From positions 682,001 to 746,000 of the forward strand of contig NZ_CYTW01000001.1 in NCBI RefSeq assembly GCF_001458215.1: a stretch of DNA of 64,000 nt. The letters run 5' to 3'. The position numbers and the translations under genes were made by a program. The notes beneath the pieces are model-generated. The model saw only the letters and a program-made list of their open reading frames with translations. It had not been told where the DNA came from and ran no database searches. The stretch comes from Shimia thalassica (GTDB taxonomy: Bacteria; Pseudomonadota; Alphaproteobacteria; Rhodobacterales; Rhodobacteraceae). Shown piece by piece: positions 33,883 to 43,235 of this stretch (the stretch's first letter is position 1; each line of letters starts with the position of its first letter).

Positions 33883-35058
33883 TTAGGCGTCGATCACAAA
33901 AATCTCTCGCGGGATGTCCGCAAGCGGTTTGCCGCCTTCGGGTGTGATGACAAAGCTTTCGGTGATCGCAAGACCCCATTCTGGTGTCCAAAGGCCGGGC
34001 ATCAGGTGAAACGTCATGTTTTCCTCGATCCGCGAGGTGTCGCCGGGCCGCAAGCTCATCGTGCGTTCGCCCCAATCCGGGGGATAGCTGAGACCAATCG
34101 GATAGCCGGTGCGGTTGCCTTTGGTATATCCGGCTTTGGCAAAGCTCTCATAAACACATGCGGCGACCTCTTCGCAGGTGACGCCGGGGCGTGCCGCTGC
34201 AAAGGTGTCTTCAATCGCCCGCAGAACGGCACCTTCTGCGCGCCGGATGTCCTCGGGAGGAGAGCCGAGAAACAGGGTGCGGCTGATGGGACAGTGGTAA
34301 CGGTGATAGCATCCCGAAATCTCGAAATATGTGGCCTCTCCTTTGGTAAGAGGGCGGTCGTTCCATGTGATATGTGACGCCGAGGCCTCGAGCCCCGAGG
34401 GCGCAATGGGGGCGATCGCAGGATAATCACCCGCCAGTCCGGGAAGTCCCGCAACACCGGCGGCCTGCACCTCGGCGACCAGTTCGTGCTTCGGGCGTCC
34501 TTCCCGAAAACCTGTGCGCAGGGTCGCGTGCATATGCGCGCTCAATTGTCCGGCTTTGCGCATCAGGGCCAGTTCTGTGTCGCTTTTCACGGCACGTTGC
34601 CAGTTCACAAGACCCGTTGCATCCTCAATCACATCGCGCCCAAAGGCGGTTTCGAGAACACGGTGCGATGCCGCCGAATAGTAGTAATTGTCCATCTCAA
34701 CCCCAAGGCCTGATGTCCAGTCGCGCTCTCTCAGCAAGGTCACAAGAGAATCATAAGGGTGATGCACGGGGTGCTGAACATGCTCCTCGGGCCAGTCGAA
34801 CAGATTTGACGGATCAAGCCAGGACGTCTGGGCCGCGCCGGGTTTGTCCTGTGTGCGCCCCCACCAAAGCGGTGATCCACTGGAATGCAGAATGACGGCT
34901 TGCGGGACATAAAAGCTCCAACCGTCATAACCTGTCAGCCATGCCATGTTGGACGGGTCGGTGACGATCAGGGTCTCGATCCCCTGTTGTGACATAGCAT
35001 TTCTGGTGCGTGACAGCCGGTCATCGTATTCGGCCTTTGTGAAATCTGATGATGCCAT
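33883..35058 (-). CDS. M24-family ectoine hydrolase-like protein (DoeA-like)
   Basis: This 391-residue pita-bread-fold protein closely recalls DoeA, the ectoine hydrolase that opens ectoine to N-alpha-acetyl-diaminobutyrate: LIVTDPSNMAWLTGYDGWSF, GVEMDNYYYSA, CYHRYHCPISRT, RTGYPIGLSYPPDWGERTMS. Other ectoine or hydroxyectoine genes (doeB, eutD partners, uehABC) are absent here, so the substrate could differ. I took the ATG at 35058, one base after the stop of the MBL-fold gene; a start at 35094 overlapping that gene is possible. Confidence 0.8.
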   Translation of the reverse strand: MASSDFTKAEYDDRLSRTRNAMSQQGIETLIVTDPSNMAWLTGYDGWSFYVPQAVILHSSGSPLWWGRTQDKPGAAQTSWLDPSNLFDWPEEHVQHPVHHPYDSLVTLLRERDWTSGLGVEMDNYYYSAASHRVLETAFGRDVIEDATGLVNWQRAVKSDTELALMRKAGQLSAHMHATLRTGFREGRPKHELVAEVQAAGVAGLPGLAGDYPAIAPIAPSGLEASASHITWNDRPLTKGEATYFEISGCYHRYHCPISRTLFLGSPPEDIRRAEGAVLRAIEDTFAAARPGVTCEEVAACVYESFAKAGYTKGNRTGYPIGLSYPPDWGERTMSLRPGDTSRIEENMTFHLMPGLWTPEWGLAITESFVITPEGGKPLADIPREIFVIDA

Positions 35059-35059
35059 G

Positions 35060-35752
35060 TCAGAGATCCAATGCTTGCATGACTTCGGGTTCAATCACAT
35101 CCACGCCGGGCAGGCCCTTGGCCAGTTTTTCGGCGGATTGCTCGAGAATCGGGAAGGTGCGGTAATGGCAGGGGATCACGGTTTTGAAGTCGAAATACCG
35201 TTTGGCGGCATAGGCCGCGCCCTTCATGTCCATCGTAAAGTGGCCGCCGGCACAAAGAATGCCAATGTCCGGTTTATAATAGTCGCCGATCCAATCCATG
35301 TCGGCCATGATGTCGGTATCTCCCGAGATATAGACCGTTTTGCCTTCGGCGCGCAGGATATACCCGCATTCCGAACCGGCGGCCTTGGGGCCGTCGTCCG
35401 ATCCGAAGGTCGACGAGTGTACCGCGTTCACCATGGTGAGCGTGACCCCGCCCAGATCGACCGTGCCGCCTTTGTTGAAACCGACGGTTTCCATGCTTTC
35501 CTGTTCACTCCAGAACGACATCAAGTCGTACTGGCCGACAATCGGGATCGAAAGCTTGCGGGCCAGTGGCAACATGTCTGCGACATGATCAAAATGTGCA
35601 TGCGTAAGGATCAGGTGCGTCGCGCCGCTGATTGCGGCCTCGTGCTGGTCTTCAGGCAGCATCGGGTTGCCGGTCAGCCAGGGGTCTACCAACAGGACCT
35701 TGTCACCGGTTTCAATTCTGAACGAGGCATGTCCCAGCCATATGATTTTCAT
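35060..35752 (-). CDS. UPF0173 metal-dependent hydrolase, MBL fold
   Basis: This 230-residue metallo-beta-lactamase-fold protein has the zinc motif THAHFDHV (about 50-57), the start KIIWLGHASFRIE, and the downstream ligands SGDTDIMADM and IPCHYRTFP, all as in the UPF0173 group. The substrate is unknown. GGGAG lies 7 bases before the ATG. It is the first gene of a two-gene unit; its stop is one base from the DoeA-like start, so the two are translationally coupled. Confidence 0.88.
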   Translation of the reverse strand: MKIIWLGHASFRIETGDKVLLVDPWLTGNPMLPEDQHEAAISGATHLILTHAHFDHVADMLPLARKLSIPIVGQYDLMSFWSEQESMETVGFNKGGTVDLGGVTLTMVNAVHSSTFGSDDGPKAAGSECGYILRAEGKTVYISGDTDIMADMDWIGDYYKPDIGILCAGGHFTMDMKGAAYAAKRYFDFKTVIPCHYRTFPILEQSAEKLAKGLPGVDVIEPEVMQALDL

Positions 35753-36035
35753 CTCAAAACTCCCTGTGTTTCGAAATCAGCCTAGCACCTTTCATCAAGG
35801 AAGAAAGACACCTTGAGCGGGCTGCGATACTTCCTCTGAAATTAAGGTCCGACAGGGGCCGTGATTTGGTTCCGCCGCGCCGTCAGGCGCGGCCCGGCCC
35901 AACGCTGTACCTGCAGGTCTGCTGCTGGTAAAAGGGGCGGGAGAGCCGCTTTCCACGATCAAAACCGGCTCAGTGCTTGCACCGCCGTAGCGGGAAGGCT
36001 AAAGGCTGTTTCCAAGTTTTAACTGGAGTTTTGGC
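35753..36035. other. Intergenic region upstream of gatC with GC-rich hairpin
   Basis: This divergent 283-bp gap carries the promoters of the MBL gene and gatCA. GCCGCGCC-GTCA-GGCGCGGC (35874-35893) is a perfect 8-bp hairpin without a T-run. I see no small gene or recognised riboswitch here. Confidence 0.4.
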
Positions 36036-36323
36036 ATGTCGATTGACAAGGACACAGCCGCACGTGTGGCCAAGTTGGCGCGCATCAAGGTGGAAGATGA
36101 CGCGCTGCCCGCACTGGCACAGGAATTCAACACCATTCTCGGCTTTATCGAACAGCTGAATGAAGTGGATGTGGAAGGTGTCGAGCCGATGACATCGGTA
36201 ACCCCGATGCGTCTGAAACGTCGCGAAGATGTGGTGACGGATGGCAATCAACAAGAAAAAGTTCTGGCCAATGCGCCTGACGCCCGCGAGGGCTTTTTCG
36301 CCGTGCCGAAGGTGGTGGAATAA
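36036..36323 (+). CDS. gatC: Asp/Glu-tRNA(Asn/Gln) amidotransferase subunit C
   Basis: This 95-residue protein has the GatC pattern: [19 protein letters not shown], then [18 protein letters not shown] and the C-terminal [15 protein letters not shown]. GatC wraps GatA and GatB in the GatCAB complex that converts Glu-tRNA(Gln) and Asp-tRNA(Asn) to their amidated forms. GGAG lies 7 bases before the ATG. The stop overlaps the gatA start by one base (TAATG). Confidence 0.95.
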   Translation: MSIDKDTAARVAKLARIKVEDDALPALAQEFNTILGFIEQLNEVDVEGVEPMTSVTPMRLKRREDVVTDGNQQEKVLANAPDAREGFFAVPKVVE

Positions 36324-37810
36324 TGACTGATCTCAACACTCTGACCCTCGCCGAAGCGCGCGACAAGCTGCGCTCCAAAGATGTGACCTCGGTCGAACTG
36401 ACCCAAGCCTGCCTGTCTGCAATCGAGACATCCGGTTCGCTGAACGCCTTTGTGCACAATACGCCTGAAATCGCATTGGAGCAGGCCAAGGCCGCTGATG
36501 CGCGTCTGGCGGCGGGTGATGCATCGGCAATGTGTGGTCTGCCATTGGGGATCAAGGACCTGTTCTGCACCAAGGGCGTTCCTTCTCAGGCCGCATCAGG
36601 GATTCTGGAAGGGTTCACCCCCGAGTACGAATCCACCGTGACACAAAACCTGTTCGATGCGGGTTCGGTCATGCTGGGCAAGTTGAACATGGACGAATTC
36701 GCGATGGGCTCGTCGAACGAGACATCGGTATATGGCAACGCAGTCAGCCCATGGCGTCGTGGTAACGAAGACACCCCGCTGACGCCGGGTGGATCTTCTG
36801 GCGGGTCGGCCTCTGCTGTTGCTGCTGATCTTTGCCTTGCCGCGACCGGTACGGATACAGGCGGCTCGATCCGCCAGCCCGCGGCCTTTACGGGCATCGT
36901 CGGGATCAAGCCGACCTATGGCCGTTGTTCGCGCTGGGGCGTCGTCGCTTTTGCGTCCTCGCTGGATCAGGCGGGTCCGATGACCAAAACCGTGCGCGAT
37001 GCAGCGATGATGCTGGAAGCCATGTGTGGCCATGACCCCAAAGACAGCACCAGCGTTGACCTTCCCGTGCCGAATTTCGAGGCGATGCTGACCGGCGACA
37101 TCAAGGGCAAAAAGATTGGTATTCCAAAAGAGTACCACATGGACGGTATGCCCGATGAAATCGAGGCCCTGTGGGCCGAGGGCCGCGAGATGCTCAAAGC
37201 TGCGGGTGCCGAGATCGTTGATATCAGCCTGCCGCACACCAAATACGCGCTGCCGGCCTATTACGTGATTGCGCCAGCCGAAGCGTCGTCGAACCTTGCA
37301 CGCTATGACGGCGTGCGGTTCGGGCATCGTGCGTCTTTGGCTGCGGGTGACGGTATCACCGAAATGTATGAAAAGACCCGCGCCGAAGGCTTTGGACACG
37401 AAGTTCAGCGTCGCGTGATGGTCGGCACCTATGTGTTGTCGGCAGGTTTTTATGACGCGTACTATAACCGTGCGCGCCGTGTTCGCGCCTTGATCAAGAA
37501 AGACTTTGACGATGCTTTCGCTGCCGGGATCGATGCGATCCTGACACCGGCAACACCGTCGGCGGCATTTGGTCTGGGCGAGATGACCGACGAAGATCCA
37601 GTGAAAATGTATCTCAACGATGTGTTCACCGTGACAGTGAACCTCGCTGGGCTGCCCGGCATTTCGGTTCCGACAGGTCTGGATCATCAAGGGTTGCCTT
37701 TGGGGCTTCAGTTGATCGGGCGTCCATGGGAAGAGGGTGATCTGCTGAACACCGCTTATGCACTGGAAAGCGCGGCAGGATTTGTAGCCAAACCCGGCAA
37801 ATGGTGGTAA
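36323..37810 (+). CDS. gatA: Asp/Glu-tRNA(Asn/Gln) amidotransferase subunit A
   Basis: This 495-residue amidase-signature enzyme has the Ser-cisSer-Lys triad: lysine in [12 protein letters not shown], and serines in [12 protein letters not shown] and [13 protein letters not shown]. GatA releases ammonia from glutamine and channels it to GatB. It is cotranslated with gatC. gatB is not downstream; a lipoprotein gene follows instead, so gatB must be elsewhere in the genome, which is common in Rhodobacterales. Confidence 0.96.
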   Translation: MTDLNTLTLAEARDKLRSKDVTSVELTQACLSAIETSGSLNAFVHNTPEIALEQAKAADARLAAGDASAMCGLPLGIKDLFCTKGVPSQAASGILEGFTPEYESTVTQNLFDAGSVMLGKLNMDEFAMGSSNETSVYGNAVSPWRRGNEDTPLTPGGSSGGSASAVAADLCLAATGTDTGGSIRQPAAFTGIVGIKPTYGRCSRWGVVAFASSLDQAGPMTKTVRDAAMMLEAMCGHDPKDSTSVDLPVPNFEAMLTGDIKGKKIGIPKEYHMDGMPDEIEALWAEGREMLKAAGAEIVDISLPHTKYALPAYYVIAPAEASSNLARYDGVRFGHRASLAAGDGITEMYEKTRAEGFGHEVQRRVMVGTYVLSAGFYDAYYNRARRVRALIKKDFDDAFAAGIDAILTPATPSAAFGLGEMTDEDPVKMYLNDVFTVTVNLAGLPGISVPTGLDHQGLPLGLQLIGRPWEEGDLLNTAYALESAAGFVAKPGKWW

Positions 37811-37850
37811 AACTGCTCAAAACCAAAAAGTAAGAGCAGGTTCTGACATT

Positions 37851-38690
37851 ATGCGAGTGTTTCTGACGGGCTGTGCCCTCGTGGCTTTGGCCGCGTGCCA
37901 ACCGGCGATTCCGGATAGCGCTGCGGGGGTTGGCTTTGACAATCCCGTAAACTCTCCTCAGGTGCAAAAGCAGCGGGACGAGGCGATAACGGCAGGGACA
38001 ACTGCCGCTATTCCTCCTGCCCAGACCGTGTCTGAAGAGACCTTGGCGACGTTGCAGCGCACGTCGGTGCCTGCCGCGACGCCCGCGCCACAACCGGCGC
38101 CGGTTCCGGTCGCAGCGGCCCCCAAGCCGCAACCGCAACCTGTTCCTGTCGCGACTGCTGCAGTGGCGACCGCTGCTGTGGCAAGCACACCTGAGCCGCC
38201 CGCACCGTCCAGCAGTTCCGCAAGCACGCCTTTGACCACACCGGATGGGGTCGTGCATGCAAGCCCGTCCAATCCAGCGCCTGTTTTGATGAATAATCCG
38301 GGCCTGTCGGATGAGAACAACTTTGAAGCCGTCGGCGCACGTCGCTCCATTGATGCGGACGCCGAACGTCTTGCAAATGCACGTGCCAACTACAAAGTTA
38401 TTGAGCCAACTGCCGTGCCAAAGCGCTCGGGCAGCGGAGGCCCCAATATCGTCTCTTATGCCCTCGTTTCCAAAAATGCAGTGGGCACCAAGGTCTATTC
38501 GCGCGTGGGTCTCAAAAACGCCGCCCGTTATCAAAAGGCCTGTGCAGGGTATCCTTCCGACAACGAGGCACAAGCCGCGTTTCTCTCCAAAGGGGGGCCT
38601 AAGCGCGACAGGCTTGGACTGGACCCTGACGGGGATGGCTTTGCATGTGGATGGGATCCGTCCCCCTATCGCAAAGCCGCTGGCGGCTAG
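37851..38690 (+). CDS. Pro/Ala-rich lipoprotein with Excalibur-like C-terminus
   Basis: This 279-residue protein starts with a lipoprotein signal (MRVFLTGCALVALAAC, lipobox cysteine near residue 16). A long Ala/Pro/Val-rich linker (about 65-125) could span the periplasm. The C-terminus holds LGLDPDGDGFACGWDPSPYR, an Excalibur-type DxDxDG calcium loop with the typical cysteine, paired with the cysteine in YQKACAGYP. The role is unknown; cell-wall association is plausible because an amidase gene follows 7 bases later. Confidence 0.7.
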   Translation: MRVFLTGCALVALAACQPAIPDSAAGVGFDNPVNSPQVQKQRDEAITAGTTAAIPPAQTVSEETLATLQRTSVPAATPAPQPAPVPVAAAPKPQPQPVPVATAAVATAAVASTPEPPAPSSSSASTPLTTPDGVVHASPSNPAPVLMNNPGLSDENNFEAVGARRSIDADAERLANARANYKVIEPTAVPKRSGSGGPNIVSYALVSKNAVGTKVYSRVGLKNAARYQKACAGYPSDNEAQAAFLSKGGPKRDRLGLDPDGDGFACGWDPSPYRKAAGG

Positions 38691-38697
38691 GTCCTGA

Positions 38698-39375
38698 ATG
38701 CCGGATTTATCCGCACCCGTTATCCAAGCGCCCTGCGAAAGCTTTGGCCCGCGCCGGAACAATGCGCGGCCTGATCTGGTCGTCGTTCACTATACTGCGA
38801 TGGATACCGCAGAGGATGCGCTTGAACGGCTGTGTGACCCAGAAGTCGAAGTCTCCGCCCATTACCTGATCGCCGAGAACGGTCGCCTTTGGCAGATGGT
38901 TCCCGAAGAGATGCGTGCGTGGCATGCCGGTGCCGGAGCATGGGGGGATATCGCCGACGTCAATTCACGTTCGATCGGTATCGAGTTGGCAAATACGGGG
39001 CAGCATCCGTTTCCGGAACTTCAAATGCGGGTGCTCGAAAGTTTGCTGCGAGACATATCTGCTCGTTGGGGAATATTGCCAGAAGGGGTGATAGGTCACT
39101 CGGATATGGCGCCGGGGCGAAAATGTGATCCGGGACCGCGATTCGATTGGACAAGGCTGGCCTTGCAGGGGCTTGCGTTGCGCCTGCCCGAGGGGGCAGC
39201 CAAAGCGCCGAACTGGGATGTGTTTCGCAACACCGTGAAGGCCTTCGGCTTTCCCGACGTGCCGGACGAAACGCTTCTTGAGGCAGTGCGACTGCGGTTT
39301 CGCCCTTGGGGGCGGGGGGCGCTGGATGCTGAGGACATGCGTGTCTGTGACGGGCTTGCTCGCCTTTTGCCATGA
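38698..39375 (+). CDS. N-acetylmuramoyl-L-alanine amidase, AmpD/amidase_2 family
   Basis: This 225-residue zinc amidase has the ligand histidines in VVVHYTAM and VIGHSDMAPGRKCDPG, with SAHYLIAENG and IGIELANTG between. These mark the AmpD/AmiD amidase_2 fold, which cleaves the bond between muramic acid and L-alanine in peptidoglycan. No signal peptide is visible, so it more probably acts on cytoplasmic anhydromuropeptides (AmpD type). It lies 7 bases after the lipoprotein gene. Confidence 0.88.
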   Translation: MPDLSAPVIQAPCESFGPRRNNARPDLVVVHYTAMDTAEDALERLCDPEVEVSAHYLIAENGRLWQMVPEEMRAWHAGAGAWGDIADVNSRSIGIELANTGQHPFPELQMRVLESLLRDISARWGILPEGVIGHSDMAPGRKCDPGPRFDWTRLALQGLALRLPEGAAKAPNWDVFRNTVKAFGFPDVPDETLLEAVRLRFRPWGRGALDAEDMRVCDGLARLLP

Positions 39376-39453
39376 TCTTTGCGGAAAAGCGCAAAAACCT
39401 TTTCGGATCACAACGTGCTGTGATTGACCTGCCGTGCCTGAGGGCCTAAGTCG

Positions 39454-39843
39454 GCAAGGCACAGAGGGCTGGATGGCCGCGGGGGCGCAAGCCCGCGAGG
39501 AAAGTCCGGACTCCACAAGGCAACGGTGCCGGGTAACGCCCGGCCGGGGAAACCCGAGGGAAAGCGCCACAGAGAACAGACCGCCACTGCTTGCAGGGGT
39601 AAGGGTGAAACGGTGGAGTAAGAGACCACCGCGCTGATGGTAACATCGGCGGCACGGCAAGCCCCACCGGGAGCAATGCCAAATAGGGATCGCGCGTGGC
39701 CTTGGCCACAGGGGTGTCTTGCCCCGAGCAGATCCGGGTTGGCAGCTAGAGGGGTTTCGGTAACGGAATCCCAAGATGAATGGTCATCCAGGAGAGGGAA
39801 CTCTCTGGACAGAATCCGGCTTATAGGCCCTCTGTGCATATAC
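39454..39843 (+). ncRNA. rnpB: RNase P RNA component, bacterial type A
   Basis: The P1 strands GCACAGAGGGC (39459-39469) and GCCCTCTGTGC (39827-39837) pair perfectly. Between them are the conserved core pieces GAGGAAAGTCCGGACTCCAC, ACAGA, GGGTAAGGGTGAAACGG, GAGTAAGAGACCACC and, near the 3' end, the AGAATCCGGCTTATAG segment. The length of about 390 nt fits alphaproteobacterial RNase P RNA, which matures the 5' ends of tRNAs. Ends are approximate to a few bases. Confidence 0.97.
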
Positions 39844-39984
39844 GACCCAACACCAGCGTATCAGCGCCCCGATGGGGCCCACAGGGATGAGGGATGGCCC
39901 GACTGAACGGCCCATCCCCCTCGTTTTAAGATCACATAGCGGCCAGCGTAGTGGCCTTCCCGTTGTCCGGGAAGCAGGCCCCGA

Positions 39985-41070
39985 TCATAGTCTTCGCTTT
40001 TTCTTTTCCTTCAGGACTTGGCGAATTGTTTTTCCAAAGGCTTTGTCCTTGGAGCGTCTCTCGGCAAGGCTGGCAGAGTTATAGGCATCCTCGGCCAGCA
40101 GCTTGCGCCATCTTTCAAGCCGATCCCGACTGATCTCGCCCTTTTCAAGCGCATTCAGGACGGCGCAGCCGGGTTCGCTCTGGTGTTGGCAATCGTTGAA
40201 CTTGCACTGAGTGGACAGCTCCTGCAGGTCTGCAAAAACGCTCTCGATACCAGCGGTCGCATCCGCCAGTTGCAATTCGCGCATGCCGGGCGTGTCTAGA
40301 ACCAGACAGCCCCCCCGCACGAGATGCAATTGCCGCCGTGTGGTCGTGTGTCTGCCCTTGGCATCGTCTTCCCGAATCGATTGCGTTTCAATCGACGTGT
40401 TTCCGGCCAGCGCATTGGTCAGAGTGGACTTGCCCACACCGGATGATCCCAGAAACGCGACGGTTTTTCCGGCGCCGCACCATCGCGCCAGCTTCTGTGC
40501 GGGTTCTTCGCCTCTGGCATCCAGCGCAACCACGGTCGCATGGTCCGAGATGGCACGGGCCTGTTCGACAAACTCTTCGTGGGACGGGGCAAGATCGGTT
40601 TTGGTCAGGACAATCACAGGTGTGATGTCCGAGTCCAAGGCCAGCGCGATATAGCGTTCAAGACGCGCCACGTTGAAATCCTGATTGCACGAGGTCACGA
40701 TAAAGGCGGTATCGATGTTGGCCGCAATCAGCTGGACCTGACGGTCAGATCCTGGCGCCTTGCGTTTGACAAGGCTTTTGCGCTCAAGGACCCGGCTGTG
40801 CTTTTGTGTGTCCGGATCGAACAGCACCCAATCACCCACCGTTACGTCCTGATCCGGAGGTAGGGTCAGGTCAAGATCGTTGCCAACGGCATGAAGCCCG
40901 CTGCGGTGCACTTCAATGATCCTGACAGGCGGATTCTGTGTGAGTTCGTCAATGCTGATCTGGCGGGCAAAAAAGGGCTGCCAGCCCAGCGTGTCGATTT
41001 TAGATTTCTGAATTTCTGTGGCCTCGCTCTTGGTCGAGGTCGGCAGAAAACTGGAATAGTCCCGTGTCAT
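39985..41070 (-). CDS. rsgA: Ribosome small subunit-dependent GTPase A
   Basis: This 361-residue circularly permuted GTPase shows G4 (TKTD, 156-159) before G1 (GSSGVGKST, 208-216) and G3 (DTPGMRE, 259-265). A C-terminal zinc finger, CKFNDCQHQSEPGC, and a lysine-rich tail follow. RsgA checks and releases factors from maturing 30S subunits. The sequence is somewhat divergent from E. coli RsgA, so a paralogue with the same architecture is possible. An in-frame ATG 42 codons upstream exists, but the ATG at 41070 fits the family length. Confidence 0.93.
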   Translation of the reverse strand: MTRDYSSFLPTSTKSEATEIQKSKIDTLGWQPFFARQISIDELTQNPPVRIIEVHRSGLHAVGNDLDLTLPPDQDVTVGDWVLFDPDTQKHSRVLERKSLVKRKAPGSDRQVQLIAANIDTAFIVTSCNQDFNVARLERYIALALDSDITPVIVLTKTDLAPSHEEFVEQARAISDHATVVALDARGEEPAQKLARWCGAGKTVAFLGSSGVGKSTLTNALAGNTSIETQSIREDDAKGRHTTTRRQLHLVRGGCLVLDTPGMRELQLADATAGIESVFADLQELSTQCKFNDCQHQSEPGCAVLNALEKGEISRDRLERWRKLLAEDAYNSASLAERRSKDKAFGKTIRQVLKEKKKRRL

Positions 41071-41487
41071 CGTGGGAATACTTTCATATGTCGTCCGAAA
41101 GGGGCTTTCGGATTTGTAAGGCTTTGTGTGTATTGAGGTCGCAAACAAGCCTGCCGTCAAATCAAAGATGACGGGCGCTTCGTGATTTGTTTGCATCGGA
41201 AGGCTTTGCGCCTCCCAGCCTTACCGGGACATAAAATCTCCATTGTCTTCATGCTTTTAATATTCGTGGCATGTGTGGTATTCAAGACCAAGCCACCAGA
41301 TGCGGGATTTTCCCGTGCTTTGTGCGGCCAGACGTTGCCGGTTTGCCTTAAATCGGTCTGACCCACGAGAAAAATTGAGATTGCTCAAGTTTCTTTGGGA
41401 AACGCCATTGACTCGGGCGCGCGCATCATTAAAAGGCAGGCTTCATGAGAATTTCACGGGCGCTGCCGCCCGCGCAGGAGAAGAACA
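41071..41487. other. 417-bp divergent intergenic region between rsgA and rpmG
   Basis: I see no convincing gene. AAGGCT (41200-41205) and AGCCTT (41217-41222) form a hairpin that extends by three more pairs past a one-base bulge. TTGACT near 41409 could be part of an rpmG promoter, but no matching -10 is clear. A 26-codon frame at 41271 lacks a ribosome-binding site and was rejected. Confidence 0.4.
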
Positions 41488-41655
41488 ATGGCGAAGCCGA
41501 CGACCATCAAGATCCGTCTGAACTCGACCGCGGGCACGGGCCATTTCTACGTGACCAAGAAAAATGCGCGAACCATGACCGAAAAGATGGTCGTACGCAA
41601 GTACGACCCGGTGGTGCGCAAGCATGTCGAGTACAAGGAAGGCAAGATCAAGTAA
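41488..41655 (+). CDS. rpmG: 50S ribosomal protein L33
   Basis: This 55-residue protein reads [20 protein letters not shown], then [21 protein letters not shown] in two pieces, and ends [11 protein letters not shown], the L33 pattern. It has no CxxC pairs, so it is the zinc-independent (C-minus) form found in most alphaproteobacteria. GGAG (41477-41480) lies 7 bases before the ATG. A strong intrinsic terminator follows 23 bases after the stop. Confidence 0.95.
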   Translation: MAKPTTIKIRLNSTAGTGHFYVTKKNARTMTEKMVVRKYDPVVRKHVEYKEGKIK

Positions 41656-41678
41656 GATCGCCCCTTGAGACTAAATGC

Positions 41679-41708
41679 AAAAGCCGCACCCTAGGGTGCG
41701 GCTTTTTG
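41679..41708 (+). terminator. Intrinsic terminator after rpmG
   Basis: AAAAGCCGCACCC and GGGTGCGGCTTTT form a 13-bp stem with a 2-base centre (CCCTAGGG core), ending in T5. Confidence 0.9.
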
Positions 41709-41767
41709 CTTTTCCTAGCATGGACCGCGCCCTGAATTCAGACTCTTTTGATTTCAGAGAGGTCGCC

Positions 41768-42274
41768 ATGAGACCACCAATACACATTCGCCGCGCCATG
41801 CCCGGAGACCGCAGTGCGGTAACCCAGTTGTTTCGCAAATCCTATCCGCAGCTTTTGCCGGACGAATATTCCGCGCCCACGCTGCGTGCGGTTCTGCCCC
41901 ATATTACAACGGCGCAACCTGGCCTGCTGGCCTGTGGGACCTATTACCTTGCGCAGGATGATCAGGGCGCTGTCATCGGGGCAGGAGGGTGGACCGACGT
42001 TAGCCCTGCGCGCGGTGTAAGCCGCGAAGGGGAAGGGCACATCAGGCATGTAGCAACCCATCCCAGCCATCTGCGTCGGGGAATCGCACGGGACCTGATC
42101 GAGCATTCGCTGTCAGCGGCCCGTGACTTTGGTTTGAGCCGCATGCATTGCATGAGCACGCTGACAGCAAGACCGTTCTATGAGGAAATGGGATTCGAAG
42201 CGGTGGGCGAAATCGAACTAACGCTGGCGCCGGGGGTTCATTTTCCGGCGGTTCAGATGATTAGCGAAATCTGA
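41768..42274 (+). CDS. GNAT family N-acetyltransferase
   Basis: This 168-residue protein has the GNAT acetyl-CoA motif A: HIRHVATHPSHLRRGIARDLIEH (in parts; the RRGIAR turn binds the pyrophosphate) and motif B SRMHCMSTLTARPFYEEMGF. It should acetylate an amine; the substrate is not predictable. GAGAGG lies 6 bases before the ATG. A bidirectional terminator separates it from the convergent BI-1/YccA gene. Confidence 0.85.
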   Translation: MRPPIHIRRAMPGDRSAVTQLFRKSYPQLLPDEYSAPTLRAVLPHITTAQPGLLACGTYYLAQDDQGAVIGAGGWTDVSPARGVSREGEGHIRHVATHPSHLRRGIARDLIEHSLSAARDFGLSRMHCMSTLTARPFYEEMGFEAVGEIELTLAPGVHFPAVQMISEI

Positions 42275-42288
42275 TCCTTGAAATGCAA

Positions 42289-42317
42289 AAGGGCCGGTCA
42301 CATGGACCGGCCCTTGG
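42289..42317. terminator. Bidirectional terminator between GNAT and BI-1 genes
   Basis: AAGGGCCGGTC (42289-42299) pairs with GACCGGCCCTT (42305-42315) over 11 bp around a 5-base loop. On the minus strand it is followed by TTGCATTT, and on the plus strand by GGCGTT. Confidence 0.75.
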
Positions 42318-42338
42318 CGTTCTAAACGACTGTGCTGC

Positions 42339-43115
42339 TTACTCGCGGTTGCCGAACAGCGACAAGAGCATCATGAACATGTTGATAAAGTCCAGATACA
42401 GGCTCAACGCGCCCATGATCGCGGCTTTGCCCAGCCACTCTTGATCGCCCGAATGGGCCATCTGCAGGTAAGTTGTTTTGATCTTCTGTGTGTCATATGC
42501 GGTCAGACCAGCAAAGATCAGCACGCCAAGGATCGACACCGCAAAAGCGATTGCAGGCGAGCCAAGGAAGATGTTCACGATCGACGCAACAACGATCCCG
42601 ATCAAACCCATGATGAGGAACGAACCCCAACCCGAGATGTCTTTCTTGGTGGTGTAGCCCCAGAGAGACAGACCGGCAAAAGCGATCGAAGTGATCAGGA
42701 ACACCTGCGCGATTGAATATCCGGTGAACACGATAAAGATCGAGCTCATCGAGACACCCATTACGGTGGCGAACACGTAGAAGAACAGTTGTGCGCCAGC
42801 AGCCGACAGGCGGTTGATTGCGGCACCAAATGCAAAGACCATCAGAAGAGGCGCGAACATGATCACCCACTTCAGAGGTGACGCGTAGATCGCATAACCC
42901 AGCGATGTCAGATAGGTATCTGCATTCAGCTGGCCGCTTGCTGCGGTTGGATCTGTGGTGGTTGCCAGACCTGCAAGAGCCCAGGCTGCGACGAAAGTGA
43001 TCAAGGTGCCTACGGACATTGTGCCGTAGACTTTGTTCATGTGGGCGCGAAGCCCTTCGTCAATCTGGGCCGTGCGGACGCCCGCAGAGCTCCGGATTGT
43101 GTCAAATTCAGCCAT
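42339..43115 (-). CDS. Bax inhibitor-1/YccA family membrane protein
   Basis: This 258-residue protein has seven predicted membrane helices in the BI-1 layout, with GLSLWGYTTKKDISGWGSFL and the C-terminal ALSLYLDFINMFMMLLSLFG as in YccA/YbhL proteins. E. coli YccA binds FtsH and modulates its membrane proteolysis; related proteins leak calcium or protons. GGAGG lies 7 bases before the ATG. It stands alone as a transcription unit. Confidence 0.92.
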   Translation of the reverse strand: MAEFDTIRSSAGVRTAQIDEGLRAHMNKVYGTMSVGTLITFVAAWALAGLATTTDPTAASGQLNADTYLTSLGYAIYASPLKWVIMFAPLLMVFAFGAAINRLSAAGAQLFFYVFATVMGVSMSSIFIVFTGYSIAQVFLITSIAFAGLSLWGYTTKKDISGWGSFLIMGLIGIVVASIVNIFLGSPAIAFAVSILGVLIFAGLTAYDTQKIKTTYLQMAHSGDQEWLGKAAIMGALSLYLDFINMFMMLLSLFGNRE

Positions 43116-43235
43116 TAAAGCCTCCGAGATTAAACTAGTTGTGCCGCCGGATCGCTCCGGCAGCCGTCTTGGTAAATATCGGTCAGCTTTCAGTCTTTTT
43201 CAAGGCGTTTAGCCCCGAAAATACTGTTGATTGGG

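Noticed and set aside
39408-39906. Several overlapping open frames on both strands around 39.4-39.9 kb
   Set aside because: The interval is the RNase P RNA gene; its structure and conserved core explain the sequence.
41271-41351. A 26-codon frame starting MCGI, like the N-terminus of class II amidotransferases
   Set aside because: No ribosome-binding site, no downstream continuation and only the four first residues match; chance.
43116-43235. Search for a CCUCCUCCC hairpin after the 69-aa DUF1127 gene
   Set aside because: No CCTCCTCCC motif or matching stem is present downstream of this copy; only the 62-kb DUF1127 gene has one.
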